This document shows positions 1-8,050 of a stretch of DNA of 35,918 nucleotides, piece by piece. The stretch comes from Dorea sp. 5-2 (GTDB lineage Bacteria; Bacillota; Clostridia; Lachnospirales; Lachnospiraceae): assembly GCF_000403455.2 (NCBI RefSeq), contig NZ_KE159717.1, positions 40,290 through 76,207 of the forward strand, written 5' to 3'. The notes beneath the pieces are model-generated. The model was not told the origin of the DNA. It was given only the letters and a program-made list of their open reading frames with translations, and ran no database searches. Made by a program: the position numbers and the translations under genes. Each line of letters begins with the position of its first letter. The first letter of the stretch is position 1.

Positions 1-52
1 CAAAAGCTAACCTCACAAAAGACAGATTATTGCACAATCACATATCGTTTCT

Positions 53-91
53 AAGGGAGAATGTTGATTCCGGTCACATTCTCCCTTTTTT
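53..91 (+). terminator. Rho-independent terminator
   Basis: A 12-bp perfect stem (AAGGGAGAATGT at 53-64 with ACATTCTCCCTT at 76-87) encloses an 11-nt loop and is followed by a short T-run. It would end transcription entering from a gene left of the window and sits just before the palindromic element at 106-425. Confidence 0.8.
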
Positions 92-105
92 CATACTGAT
101 TATTC

Positions 106-425
106 TAATGCTTGAGAGCCACCAATTTAATCCTTGGGAGCCACTTATAATTTAATGCTTGAGAGCCATTACAATATACTAGATATAGTATGTCTATTAT
201 TTACCGCTTATAACATTGTCTCAGAATTGCTTTAAACCTGCAAGGGTAAATACACTGCGTTGCACCCCTTGTAGGTTTAAAACAATTCTGAGATAGGATA
301 ATCAAGCGGTTAAGGCTAAGTGTACTTTGATCATAGATACACTATATATTGTGGTGGCTCTGAAAGATTAAAATAGACTTGTATTGATGGCTCTGAAGCC
401 TTAGAACAGTGGCTCTCAAGCATTA
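106..425. mobile_element. MITE-like palindromic element with triple end repeats
   Basis: The ends form a perfect 17-bp terminal inverted repeat: TAATGCTTGAGAGCCAC at 106-122 and GTGGCTCTCAAGCATTA at 409-425. Each end carries three related copies of a GAGAGCCA-type motif (left near 115, 137 and 161; right near 355, 387 and 409). The centre is a long imperfect palindrome of about 50 bp per arm (about 188-247 against 264-318), sharing TCTCAGAATTG and TTTAAACCT cores. There is no coding capacity. Multiple end repeats with TG...CA termini are a known habit of the IS21 family, so a non-autonomous derivative of such an element is the likeliest identity (inference). No clear target duplication is visible. 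The element ends immediately before a decapitated permease gene, so it marks a rearrangement point. Confidence 0.7.
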
Positions 426-431
426 AAATAA

Positions 432-1448
432 TCACTTACGCCGCTTCGTGCGTCCGCTCCTGATCTTTATATTTATAAGGAAGATTATACTAATCAGATT
501 CCGTCAGAGCTTGATGAAGTAATCAGAAAATACCCGGGCGTGAAGCGTGCATTTGGCAGGGGTTATGCAGAGTTTACGGTTCCAGGAGAAGGGAGCACGC
601 TTATCGTGATTTCTTATGATGACCAGCAATTTCAGTGGGCAAAGGATTCTCTGATTGAGGGAAATCTTCAGGATGCGATAGATGGAAAAGGTATGCTTTC
701 CGTACATCGGGAAGGGAATACATTTGCTGCAGGCAGCAATGTCACGGTATCGGCAGGCGGTGGGGAGAAAGAAACTTCCATAGTCGGTACCCTTGGAGAT
801 GTTCCGTATAGTTATGGAGCGGACAGTACTACAGACAGTATGACAGGAATGGCAGTCTGCTCGGAAGAATTGTTCCGGAAACTGACAGGGGAAGACGGGT
901 ATGCGGTTCTTGATGTACAGCTTAATCGGGATGCAACGGATTCACAGGTGCAGGAAATCCGCAAGGTAATGGAACAGGAATGTGGCGGCAGTGTTGCATT
1001 TTCTGACAAACGGATCGGAAACAAGGAAACGAAAGGGGCAAGCTATTCGATGTCTGTATTTCTCTATGGTTTTTTGGCAGTGATTGCTATGATTGGTTTC
1101 TTTAATATCATCAATAATATTGCTATGAGCGTGTCGGCGCGGATGAGGGAGTATGGCGCGATGCGGGCGATTGGAATGACTGTGCGGCAGTTAAACAGGA
1201 TGGTATTGGGTGAGACAATGACATATACGGTCTTTGGTGTTCTTTTAGGATGTGTGATTGGGCTGCCTCTTAATAAGGTTCTGTTCCAAAACCTTGTGAC
1301 TTCCAGATGGGGAGATGAATGGAGCGTTCCGGGATGGGAGCTTTTGGTGATTGTGTTCATTATGCTTGGTTCCGTATGTCTGGCGATTATGGGGCCGGTG
1401 AAGCAGATCAAGAAAATGACTGTGGTGGATACAATAAGCAGGGAGTAA
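432..1448 (+). pseudogene. ABC transporter permease (FtsX/MacB type), 5'-truncated fragment
   Basis: The reading frame is open from 432, just inside the edge of the palindromic element, with no ribosome binding site or plausible native start. The first in-frame start-like codon is GTG at 540. The encoded segment has an extracytoplasmic MacB-like stretch followed by an FtsX-type C-terminal domain: three hydrophobic helices (roughly residues 175-195, 230-250 and 270-290 counted from 540) and the typical SARMREYGAMRAIGMT coupling segment between the first two. It ends at a normal stop codon. Full-length relatives have an additional N-terminal half of several hundred residues, which is missing here. 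The protein would have worked in membrane export with an ABC ATPase, but no partner gene is present. Confidence 0.75.
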
Positions 1449-1497
1449 AAAGACGGTAAGGCCTTGGATATCGGAGGCACAGTTGGGGGCAAAAAAC

Positions 1498-1556
1498 AAT
1501 ATCCGCTAAAAAGTATAATTCCGACATTATGCCGTGAGAACATTTTAGCGGATATT
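1498..1556. repeat. 14-bp inverted repeat, possible terminator
   Basis: AATATCCGCTAAAA at 1498-1511 is perfectly complementary to TTTTAGCGGATATT at 1543-1556, separated by 31 nt and followed by a T-rich stretch. It lies 50 bp after the permease stop, so it may be that gene's terminator. The long loop is unusual for a terminator, so an element end is the alternative. Confidence 0.5.
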
Positions 1557-1594
1557 TTTATATACGGAATTGCCTTGGAAAAATTGTAGGCACC

Positions 1595-1689
1595 AAAAAC
1601 CCCGCTGCCGGAGCCGTTCCGATGAAGTCGCTTACTGCAGTTGCCAGCTCTTTTCGGCGGGGGCCGGTTACATTGTAACTGATTTCCAT
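1595..1689 (-). pseudogene. Possible remnant of a virulence-related protein N-terminus
   Basis: On the minus strand an ATG at 1689 begins MEISYNVTGPRRKELATAVS, followed by a segment resembling the N-terminus of a small family annotated as virulence-related proteins in Clostridia. After about 30 residues the similarity seems to shift to another frame (VFGAYNF, like the family's GAP-x-FAY motif), suggesting a frameshift in a dying gene. It overlaps the flavodoxin fragment on the other strand. The recognition comes from memory of the family pattern and is weak. Confidence 0.25.
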
Positions 1690-1906
1690 GGTACTGGCTT
1701 CGGAAAAGGTGGCAAAAATGATCGCCGCCGCAGTTGGAGCCGATCTGTTCAAGATTGAGCAAAAGGTTCCGTATGCCGCCGATTACAATACTTGTATTGA
1801 GCAGGCAAAAAATGACTTGAGGGCAAAGGCGAGGCCAGAGCTGGTATCCGTGCCGGAAAGTCTGGATAGCTATGATGAAATTTATTTGGGCTACCCTAAA
1901 CTGTAG
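1688..1906 (+). pseudogene. Flavodoxin fragment
   Basis: The frame reads ASEKVAKMIAAAVGADLFKIEQ, continues through KARPEL, and ends DSYDEIYLGYPKL followed by a stop. This is the first half of a flavodoxin: the helix after the FMN phosphate loop, and the strand-loop that should continue as GYPNYWGT in intact proteins. The FMN phosphate-binding loop upstream (T/S-x-T-G-N-T) and the C-terminal half are missing. It is a two-end-truncated relic with no ribosome binding site. Confidence 0.6.
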
Positions 1907-2160
1907 CCCCGTTTTGAGTGTGTATTATGTGTATCGTGTTCCCATAAGGGCAGGAAAAGGAACAGTATACACAGATAGCTGTAAAAAGTGTGTATAGCGT
2001 TAGCAGATAAATAACATAAAGTGAGGATAGCAATAGATGTATCTGGCAGGAAGTAGCTGGACCCATCTTTTTTTATTGTAAATTTATGGATAGACAAAGA
2101 TAATTATGTTAAAATGCGATAATAAAATACATATAAGTGAGAATAAATCGAATTTACATG

Positions 2161-2188
2161 TTGAAAAAATGATAAAATGTGATACAAT
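2161..2188 (+). promoter_or_regulatory. Sigma-70-type promoter of the AAA/RloB/KAP operon
   Basis: TTGAAA at 2161-2166 and TACAAT at 2183-2188 are separated by 16 bp, ending 30 bp before the first gene of the defence-type operon. The GTGAGGTG ribosome binding site follows at about 2206-2213. Confidence 0.65.
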
Positions 2189-2218
2189 AGTTAGTAAAGA
2201 AAAATGTGAGGTGCAAGC

Positions 2219-3481
2219 ATGCTTATACAATTTAATTTTAAAAATTTTAAATCATTTCGAGATGAAGCAATTTTGGATTTATCTGCGGCAAAGATGACAG
2301 AATTTTCTGACAGGGTGGTTTCGGAAGGAAATGAAAAAATTTTGCCTATGGCGGCTATATATGGTGCAAATGCCAGTGGAAAGTCTAATATATATAATGC
2401 GTTTGAATATATGGCAGATTATGTGATTGAATCTTTCAAATATGGGGATGAAGAAGAAAAATTTGAGGAATATCGGCCAACTCCATTTTTGTTTGATAGT
2501 ATTTCAGGTAATGCTGAGTCTAGTTTTGAAATATATTTTACAATTTCAGGGGATAAGACAGAAAAAACATATAATTATGGCTTTTGTGTTGACAGACATG
2601 GAGTTACAGAGGAATGGCTGAATTCGAAGGCTAAGACAGCGCGTAAGTTTAAGTCTGTTTTTTATCGTTCTATTGAAGAAAATACACTGGACTTGTCAGG
2701 TCTTCCAAAGAGCAGTAGGGAGAATATTCAGGTGGCATTGGAGAAGCAGGTTTTAATTGTTTCTCTTGGAGCAAAATTGAAAGTGAATAAGTGTAAAGAC
2801 ATTCGGGACTGGTTTCTGGCAAATGAGTTCGCAGATTTTGGGGATCCATTTACCAATTTCTTTTTGTCACGTCGTTTGCCGAAAGGATTTGTAGACGATG
2901 ATAGTGTGCAAAAGAAAGTGATAGAGTATTTTGCCTCTTTTGATGAGCACATTAAAGATTTTGAGATAGAAAGGGTTCCGCATGACACTGAAACGAAAGA
3001 AGAAACATATAAAATCAGTGCATTGCACAAAAAAATAGATTCTGATGAATTTGCAGCTATTCCTTTGGGCATGGAATCGGCGGGGACATTGAAAATGTTT
3101 GCATTGTATCCAGAATTACAGGATGTTTTGGAAAAGGGAAGCGTATTTTTCATTGATGAATTAAATGCTCGTCTGCATCCGTTACTGGTTCGGAACTTTT
3201 TGCTTACTTTCCTGAATCCAGAAATCAATACGAATCATGCACAGTTGATTTTTACAACACATGATACATGGCAGCTGTCTAATCAGCTTCTTCGGAGGGA
3301 TGAGGTGTGGTTTACGGAAAAAGATGGACAGGGGATTTCTAAATTGTATTCTCTGGCGGACTTTGTAGATGAATCTGGTGCCAGGATTCGAAAAGATGAA
3401 AGCTACGAAAAAAATTATCTGATTGGAAAGTATGGTGCGATTCCAACATTAAAGAGTATTGATATCTTTAAGGAGGGATGA
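2219..3481 (+). CDS. AAA-family ATPase, AbiLi/RloA-like
   Basis: This 420-residue ATPase has the N-terminal pattern LIQFNFKNFKSFRDE typical of SMC/OLD-like AAA ATPases (AAA_21 type), a Walker A GANASGKS at residues 49-56, an ABC-signature-like segment at about 283-290, a Walker B FFIDELNARLHP at 310-321 and a histidine switch FTTHD at 345-349. It is followed at 7 bp by an RloB-family gene. That pair is the arrangement of AbiL-type abortive-infection systems, where the ATPase is thought to sense infection or control the toxin partner. The strong upstream promoter and the AT-rich composition shared with the next two genes suggest an imported three-gene operon. The ATPase call is firm; the defence role comes from family context. 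Confidence 0.9.
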   Translation: MLIQFNFKNFKSFRDEAILDLSAAKMTEFSDRVVSEGNEKILPMAAIYGANASGKSNIYNAFEYMADYVIESFKYGDEEEKFEEYRPTPFLFDSISGNAESSFEIYFTISGDKTEKTYNYGFCVDRHGVTEEWLNSKAKTARKFKSVFYRSIEENTLDLSGLPKSSRENIQVALEKQVLIVSLGAKLKVNKCKDIRDWFLANEFADFGDPFTNFFLSRRLPKGFVDDDSVQKKVIEYFASFDEHIKDFEIERVPHDTETKEETYKISALHKKIDSDEFAAIPLGMESAGTLKMFALYPELQDVLEKGSVFFIDELNARLHPLLVRNFLLTFLNPEINTNHAQLIFTTHDTWQLSNQLLRRDEVWFTEKDGQGISKLYSLADFVDESGARIRKDESYEKNYLIGKYGAIPTLKSIDIFKEG

Positions 3482-3488
3482 TCATAAT

Positions 3489-4154
3489 ATGGCAAGAAAA
3501 GACAGGACTGGTAACCGAAAGACCAGAGAACAGCGACAGCCATTAAAGATTCCGGAATTGGGTTATTATTTGGTGGTTACAGATACAGAGGCAACAGAAA
3601 GATGCTATTTTCAGGGACTGCATAAAGAGCTTCCGAAAGACATACAGAATAAATTAGTAATCAAGGTAGTGGAAACTAAGACAAGGGTAATGATTGATAA
3701 ATGTCTGGAAATGACAGCATATGATGCGCAATATCGTATGCCTTGGATTGTGTTTGACAGGGATGAGGTAAAAGATTTTGATGAAATCATAAAGGAAGCG
3801 GAGGCATTGGGCATAAATGTGGGCTGGTCAAATCCATGTTTTGAAATATGGATGTACTCCTATTATGGAGCAATGCCAGCTATTATGGAATCTTGGGTAT
3901 GCTGTGATGAGTTTGAAAAGATTTTTCAAAGAAAAACAGGACAAAAATATTCAAAATCAGATGCGGGATTGTATGAAAAGATTTCCCGGACAGGAGATGA
4001 AGAAAAAGCTCTACAAATAGCAAGGCAGAAGTATGGGCAGTGTGTTCGAGAAGGAAAAACGATACCATCTAAGATGTGTCCATGTACGACGGTTTACCAG
4101 TTAGTGGAGGAAATAAAGAAAAAGGTAAATTTAGCCAATAAATATTTACTATAG
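3489..4154 (+). CDS. RloB-family protein, AbiLii-like (TOPRIM-like nuclease candidate)
   Basis: A 221-residue protein. A basic N-terminus leads into LVVTDTEATERCYFQGL (about residues 28-44), then an acidic FDRDE motif at 89-93 and the segment SNPCFEIWMYSY at about 114-125; these are the three conserved blocks of RloB proteins. The acidic residues match a TOPRIM-like metal site. The ATG at 3489 is preferred: AAGGAGG lies about 12 nt upstream, whereas the in-frame TTG at 3459 has no site of its own and overlaps the ATPase. It forms a two-gene unit with the preceding ATPase, as in AbiL systems, and presumably acts on nucleic acid once released (inference). Confidence 0.85.
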   Translation: MARKDRTGNRKTREQRQPLKIPELGYYLVVTDTEATERCYFQGLHKELPKDIQNKLVIKVVETKTRVMIDKCLEMTAYDAQYRMPWIVFDRDEVKDFDEIIKEAEALGINVGWSNPCFEIWMYSYYGAMPAIMESWVCCDEFEKIFQRKTGQKYSKSDAGLYEKISRTGDEEKALQIARQKYGQCVREGKTIPSKMCPCTTVYQLVEEIKKKVNLANKYLL

Positions 4155-4174
4155 GCAGAATCATGGAGGAATTT

Positions 4175-5716
4175 ATGTGGAGAGATAGTGAAACAGAAAT
4201 TGATTATTTAGATTATGGGTATATTGTTGATATTATGATTGATACCATAAATGATGAAAAGTTGCTTCCATCTTGTATAGGTTTGTATGGTGACTGGGGA
4301 AGTGGCAAATCGAGTTTGATGCATATGTGTATGAAAAAGCTTAAAGAGCAAAAAGATGATACAGTCTGTTTATTATTTAATGGCTGGTTGTATGAGAGCT
4401 ATGACGATGCAAAGACGGCAATTTTATCATCAATATTAGATGGAATAAAAGAAAACCGAAAATTGGAAGGAACAGCGCTTGAGATAATACGGGCACTCTA
4501 TCAAAGTGTTGATAAATTTAAACTAATTAAAGGAGGAATAAAATTTGGAATTGATTTGGCACTAACAGGTGGAATCGGTTCAATTGCTAATTTGACAATG
4601 AAGTCTGTAATAAAAAAATCAAAAAAAGTTTTAGGGGAATTAGATGAAGAAGCAGTAATTAAAGATATAAAGGAGAAGTTAGATTATAAGGAACTGCGGG
4701 AAGATATAAAAGAGTTCAGAGAGAAATTTGCAAAGTTGATAGAAGCGGCAGGAATTGAGAAACTTGTTATTTATGTGGATGAATTGGATCGATGCAGTCC
4801 AAATACTATTTTAGATACATTAGAAGCAATGAGGCTGTTTTTATTTAATGGAAAAGTAGCTTTTGTAATTGGCGCTGATGAAAGACATGTGTCCTATGCA
4901 ATCAAAAATAAATTTAAAGACATAGAGGGCATTAATATGGATATTGGAAAAGAATATCAGGAAAAAATTATCCAATATCCGATTCGAATACCAAGTATGA
5001 ATAAAGATGAAACAGAATTTTATATATTGTGTCTTTTAGCAGAAAATGAATTAGAAGAACAGAAGTTTAATGGTTTGTTATCATATTTGCAAGAAAAAAG
5101 GGCGGAAAGTCCATTGGAATTTTCAATAGATATGACAGTTTTAAAGGGATATGATGACAGAATTGCAACAAAACTAAATGAGAGTCTTATATTGTCAAAG
5201 CAATTATCAGGAATCTTGTCAAGTGGATTAAATGGCAATCCAAGGCAATGTAAAAGATTTTTAAATACAATGGATATGAGACAGAAAATGGCGAGATTTA
5301 AAAGAATAACCTTGAATAGTCAGATATTGGCAAAGATAATGGAGGTAGAGTATTTTAATCCATCTCTATTCCGAAAAATGGTTGAGTTATTAGGGAAGAA
5401 CTTACTGGAAACAGAACTGAGAGCTCTTGAATCAGAAGATGAATCGGCTCTAAAAGCTCTTATTCCATGGAAAGACGACTTATGGGTGAGACAGTGGATT
5501 AAAATCAAGCCACCTATAGGAGATAAGAATCTGATGGAGTATTTTTATTTTATGCGTTCATCTGTGAATGATAAAACACTTGTTGATATACAAAAAATGT
5601 CAGAGCAGGCAAAGAAAATTTTTGATGGATTAGTCAAACATTCAGATAGTATATTTAGGGAGGCAAAAAAGAATGTTGATAAGTACATGTTTTTGGTACA
5701 GGTTTGTTTTCGTTAG
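4175..5716 (+). CDS. KAP-family P-loop NTPase
   Basis: A protein of 513 residues from the preferred start. The ATG at 4175 has GGAGG five bases upstream; the in-frame ATG at 4163 is poorly served. Walker A is GDWGSGKSS at 39-47, followed by the LLFNGWLYE segment (about 66-74) typical of KAP NTPases. A hydrophobic glycine-rich stretch at about 119-140 matches the membrane-associated insertion between Walker A and B, and Walker B is VIYVDELDRC at 198-207. The C-terminal part contains the NPRQCKRFLNT arginine-sensor region. KAP NTPases are often found in bacterial defence islands. This gene lies 20 bp after the RloB-type gene and shares its AT-rich composition, so it is probably co-transcribed and may be an accessory or independent defence factor. 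Confidence 0.88.
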   Translation: MWRDSETEIDYLDYGYIVDIMIDTINDEKLLPSCIGLYGDWGSGKSSLMHMCMKKLKEQKDDTVCLLFNGWLYESYDDAKTAILSSILDGIKENRKLEGTALEIIRALYQSVDKFKLIKGGIKFGIDLALTGGIGSIANLTMKSVIKKSKKVLGELDEEAVIKDIKEKLDYKELREDIKEFREKFAKLIEAAGIEKLVIYVDELDRCSPNTILDTLEAMRLFLFNGKVAFVIGADERHVSYAIKNKFKDIEGINMDIGKEYQEKIIQYPIRIPSMNKDETEFYILCLLAENELEEQKFNGLLSYLQEKRAESPLEFSIDMTVLKGYDDRIATKLNESLILSKQLSGILSSGLNGNPRQCKRFLNTMDMRQKMARFKRITLNSQILAKIMEVEYFNPSLFRKMVELLGKNLLETELRALESEDESALKALIPWKDDLWVRQWIKIKPPIGDKNLMEYFYFMRSSVNDKTLVDIQKMSEQAKKIFDGLVKHSDSIFREAKKNVDKYMFLVQVCFR

Positions 5717-5838
5717 CATTTCCTTACGGGAATGTCATGCCGCCGTATGATGGGTACCGCGGCCATTTATACAATTTTTTAATTTGCCGCTGAACCAGCG
5801 GTGGGAAACATTACATTATTATACTAGGAGGTTTTACA

Positions 5839-6414
5839 ATGGAAAGAAAGTTACCAAGGGAAGAAGCGTGGGGGCTGCTGACGGGATATACAAAGACATT
5901 GGCGCTCCAAAGGCATGCATTGGCTGTGGAAGCAGTGATGAGGCATTTTGCACGTTTAAATGGCGAAGATGAGGACGTATGGGGTGTGGCCGGGTTGCTG
6001 CATGATTTGGATTATGAGAAATATCCAGAGGAACATTGCAAAAAGGCAGAAGAAATCATGCAGGCGCGGGGAATTGATGAAGCCTATATCCGTGCTATGA
6101 AATGTCATGGCTATGGACTTTGTACGGATACGAAACCGGAAAGCCGGATGGAGAAAGTATTGTTTACAGTGGATGAACTGACGGGTCTGATTAATGCGGT
6201 ATGTCTGATGCGCCCATCCAAAAGTGTATTGGATCTGGAAGTAAAGTCTGTAAAGAAGAAATTTAAGGATAAGTCTTTTGCGTTCGGCGTCAATCGAGAT
6301 GTTGTCCGCAGTGGCTGTGAGATGCTGGGGATGGAACTGGATGAAGTGATTCGGGAAACTATAGAAGGCATGAAGGAGAAGGCTGCGGAAATAGGACTGA
6401 AGGGGAATCTGTAG
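5839..6414 (+). CDS. HD-domain (HDIG-like) hydrolase
   Basis: A 191-residue protein with AGGAGG positioned 7 nt before the ATG. Metal ligands of the HD superfamily are visible: H26 in LQRHALAVE, the HD pair H55-D56 in GLLHDLDYE, and H90 in MKCHGYG. The segment VDELTGLINAVCLMRPSK (about 114-131) is characteristic of a common clostridial subgroup annotated as HDIG-domain proteins. The substrate is unknown; related enzymes are metal-dependent phosphohydrolases. It is monocistronic, in different sequence surroundings from the AT-rich operon upstream. The preceding 120 bp contain small GC-rich hairpins, including CCGCTG/CAGCGG near 5788-5802, and a TATACT that could be a -10 element near 5820. Confidence 0.85.
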   Translation: MERKLPREEAWGLLTGYTKTLALQRHALAVEAVMRHFARLNGEDEDVWGVAGLLHDLDYEKYPEEHCKKAEEIMQARGIDEAYIRAMKCHGYGLCTDTKPESRMEKVLFTVDELTGLINAVCLMRPSKSVLDLEVKSVKKKFKDKSFAFGVNRDVVRSGCEMLGMELDEVIRETIEGMKEKAAEIGLKGNL

Positions 6415-6701
6415 TTTGGCTTAAGACCCCGGGTATAAAAATATAGTTATGTGTATTTAGCGTATAGTTTTTGTGGAAATCCAGCGGGCTATGCGCTATT
6501 TTGTTAGACCTAGAGTCTGTTTATCAATTACGGAGTTTTTAGAGTTCCGAAAAATGGTATATTGATTTGATATTGCTCCTTGCCAAGTAGACAGGTAAAT
6601 TCGCTGCGTGTTGATTATGAAAAGATTTTAAGGAATCTGTGGTAGGGAATGCTAAAGTAGAAGATAGTGCGGAGTAATCAAATTTATAGTATCACTTGAA
6701 T

Positions 6702-6749
6702 TTGACATATAATATATGTTATAGTATGAATATATACTTATAACATATT
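6702..6749 (+). promoter_or_regulatory. Promoter with overlapping operator-like dyad
   Basis: TTGACA at 6702-6707 and TATGAA at 6725-6730 are separated by 17 bp. Overlapping the -10 region is a near-perfect dyad: left arm AATATATGTTATAGTAT at 6711-6727, right arm ATACTTATAACATATT at 6734-6749. The arms differ by a single-base insertion and a terminal mismatch. A protein bound there would block RNA polymerase, suggesting repression of the recombinase-like gene. The rest of 6415-6700 shows no gene I can support. Confidence 0.6.
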
Positions 6750-6794
6750 GTGAATCCGCTTCCGCGGATCAGTCAACAAGGGAGGGCAGGCCAA

Positions 6795-7694
6795 ATGAAC
6801 AACATACACGCTTCCGACCAGTTTCTGCAAGTAATCTGGCCAGATTTTACTGCACATTTCCGTAATGAAGTCAGTATTGCGTCATATGAAGTAGATGTGG
6901 CCGAATTTATGCGGTTCTGCGAGAGTGATTTTTTACAGCTGGACTATGAAAAAGCAGAAGCCTATTTTGAATATCTGCAGAAGAAACTGGAGACAGGAAA
7001 GATGCAGCCAAGCACAATGACAAAGAAAATCCGGGAATTGCATTCCCTGGCTGAATATATCTGTGATGAGCGTGGGAAATACAAGGTCCCGGCATCATTT
7101 CGGGACTACTTCCTTCCTTATTTAAAAAGGATTGCAAAGATAGATAAATACGCAAAGACGATCCCGGTAGAACATATTGATAAGATATTTACCGAAGCGC
7201 AGGATGACCTCCAGGCATATTGTATTTTTGCCCTGCTTCAGAGGGTAGGGCTTTCATCGACAGAGATTGTAGGATTGAAGCTGTGTGATATTGTTGCATA
7301 TGACAATGGTGTGTATGCGGAACTGCCAAGCCGGAAGGACCCCTGTTTTATACCGGAGGATGTGTTTGTGATTTTAGGGCAGTATATTGCCCAGAGGCAA
7401 GAACATGAATATCTGTTCTATAACAGCCGCGGGAATAAGCTGAATACCATGTATATCAGCAGGCTCATGAAGAAATATACAGAACTTGCCGGCGTACCGA
7501 ATTACAGTGCAGAAGCGCTGAGAAATACTTGTGCGGTCACAATGTTTGCATATGAAGCAAGCCCGGAGCAGGTAGCCAGGCAGATGGGGGTCACACAGAT
7601 TCAGATCAAACGTTATAAGAATCTGTCTTACCGGGACAACCTTGTCCGTGCAGCGAATGAGTTAGTGAAAGTAAGGGTGGAGCCTCCGAAGTAG
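6795..7694 (+). CDS. Tyrosine-recombinase-like protein lacking catalytic residues
   Basis: A protein of 299 residues from the ATG at 6795, which has GGGAGG 9 nt upstream; an in-frame GTG at 6750 lies inside the operator dyad. An N-terminal SAM-like core-binding domain (about residues 10-110) precedes a phage-integrase-like catalytic fold. The active site is degraded. The box I arginine is replaced by serine (GLSSTEI at 152-158), the HxxR motif reads ExxR at 240-243, and the second histidine is valine (QMGVTQ at 263-268). The box II arginine R243 and tyrosine Y274 remain. It is unlikely to recombine DNA by the standard mechanism; a DNA-binding or regulatory role is plausible. It directly precedes the promoter of the ubiquitin-like operon. 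Confidence 0.75.
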   Translation: MNNIHASDQFLQVIWPDFTAHFRNEVSIASYEVDVAEFMRFCESDFLQLDYEKAEAYFEYLQKKLETGKMQPSTMTKKIRELHSLAEYICDERGKYKVPASFRDYFLPYLKRIAKIDKYAKTIPVEHIDKIFTEAQDDLQAYCIFALLQRVGLSSTEIVGLKLCDIVAYDNGVYAELPSRKDPCFIPEDVFVILGQYIAQRQEHEYLFYNSRGNKLNTMYISRLMKKYTELAGVPNYSAEALRNTCAVTMFAYEASPEQVARQMGVTQIQIKRYKNLSYRDNLVRAANELVKVRVEPPK

Positions 7695-7810
7695 GGAAAG
7701 GCTGCGGATACATTTCACCCTAACAGTAAGGTTTTGTATTTTATGCTTGTAAAATGTCAAATAAGAGAAAAGGGCGGTTGGAATTAGTGTGGATTAACAT
7801 TATAAAGTTT

Positions 7811-7839
7811 TTGACATTCTGCTTCGTATGCAATATAAT
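7811..7839 (+). promoter_or_regulatory. Consensus sigma-70 promoter of the ubiquitin-like operon
   Basis: A perfect TTGACA at 7811-7816 and a perfect TATAAT at 7834-7839 with the ideal 17-bp spacer. It lies about 195 bp before the first long gene, leaving a leader that contains a terminator hairpin at 7951-7978. Confidence 0.85.
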
Positions 7840-7950
7840 GAACGCATAAAGATTCTTTTCATACTCTGATTCTTAGGAAGAGGAGAAAGCGTGAAATCCC
7901 TGGTAACAGGTTTTTATCTATCATCAGGGGGAAGCGTGGGAAGAATTTTG

Positions 7951-7978
7951 CATCTGGTACTATGCCAGATGTTTTTTT
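7951..7978 (+). terminator. Attenuator-like terminator in the operon leader
   Basis: CATCTGG at 7951-7957 pairs with CCAGATG at 7965-7971 around a 7-nt loop, and seven T residues follow at 7972-7978. It stands between the consensus promoter at 7811-7839 and the operon genes, so full-length expression would require readthrough. Upstream leader sequence holds a small CCTG/CAGG hairpin near 7899-7910. No known riboswitch class is recognised. Confidence 0.7.
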
Positions 7979-8011
7979 ATGCAAAAATATTAATAGAAGG
8001 AGGAAGTTGTT

Positions 8012-8050
8012 ATGCGTACAACAAAGAGAAAGAAATGGCAGATCGAGTGA
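8012..8050 (+). CDS. Possible 12-residue leader ORF (MRTTKRKKWQIE)
   Basis: The strongest ribosome binding site of the leader, AAGGAGG at 7997-8003, lies 8 nt before an ATG at 8012. That ATG opens a frame of only 12 codons, very rich in lysine and arginine. The frame overlaps the start of the next gene (ATG at 8035, another frame) and stops at 8050. It may couple translation to the following gene, or it may be the original start of that gene displaced by a frameshift. The call rests only on the ribosome binding site. Confidence 0.35.
   Translation: MRTTKRKKWQIE

Noticed and set aside
1064..1762. Long minus-strand open frame of 232 codons
   Set aside because: It is antisense to the permease coding frame and spans unrelated sequence. 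Only a short part near 1595-1689 might be a relic of another gene, noted separately.
7891..8034. Upstream extension of the first cassette gene (GTG start at 7891)
   Set aside because: It would translate through the leader terminator and lacks a ribosome binding site. The ATG at 8035 is more reasonable.
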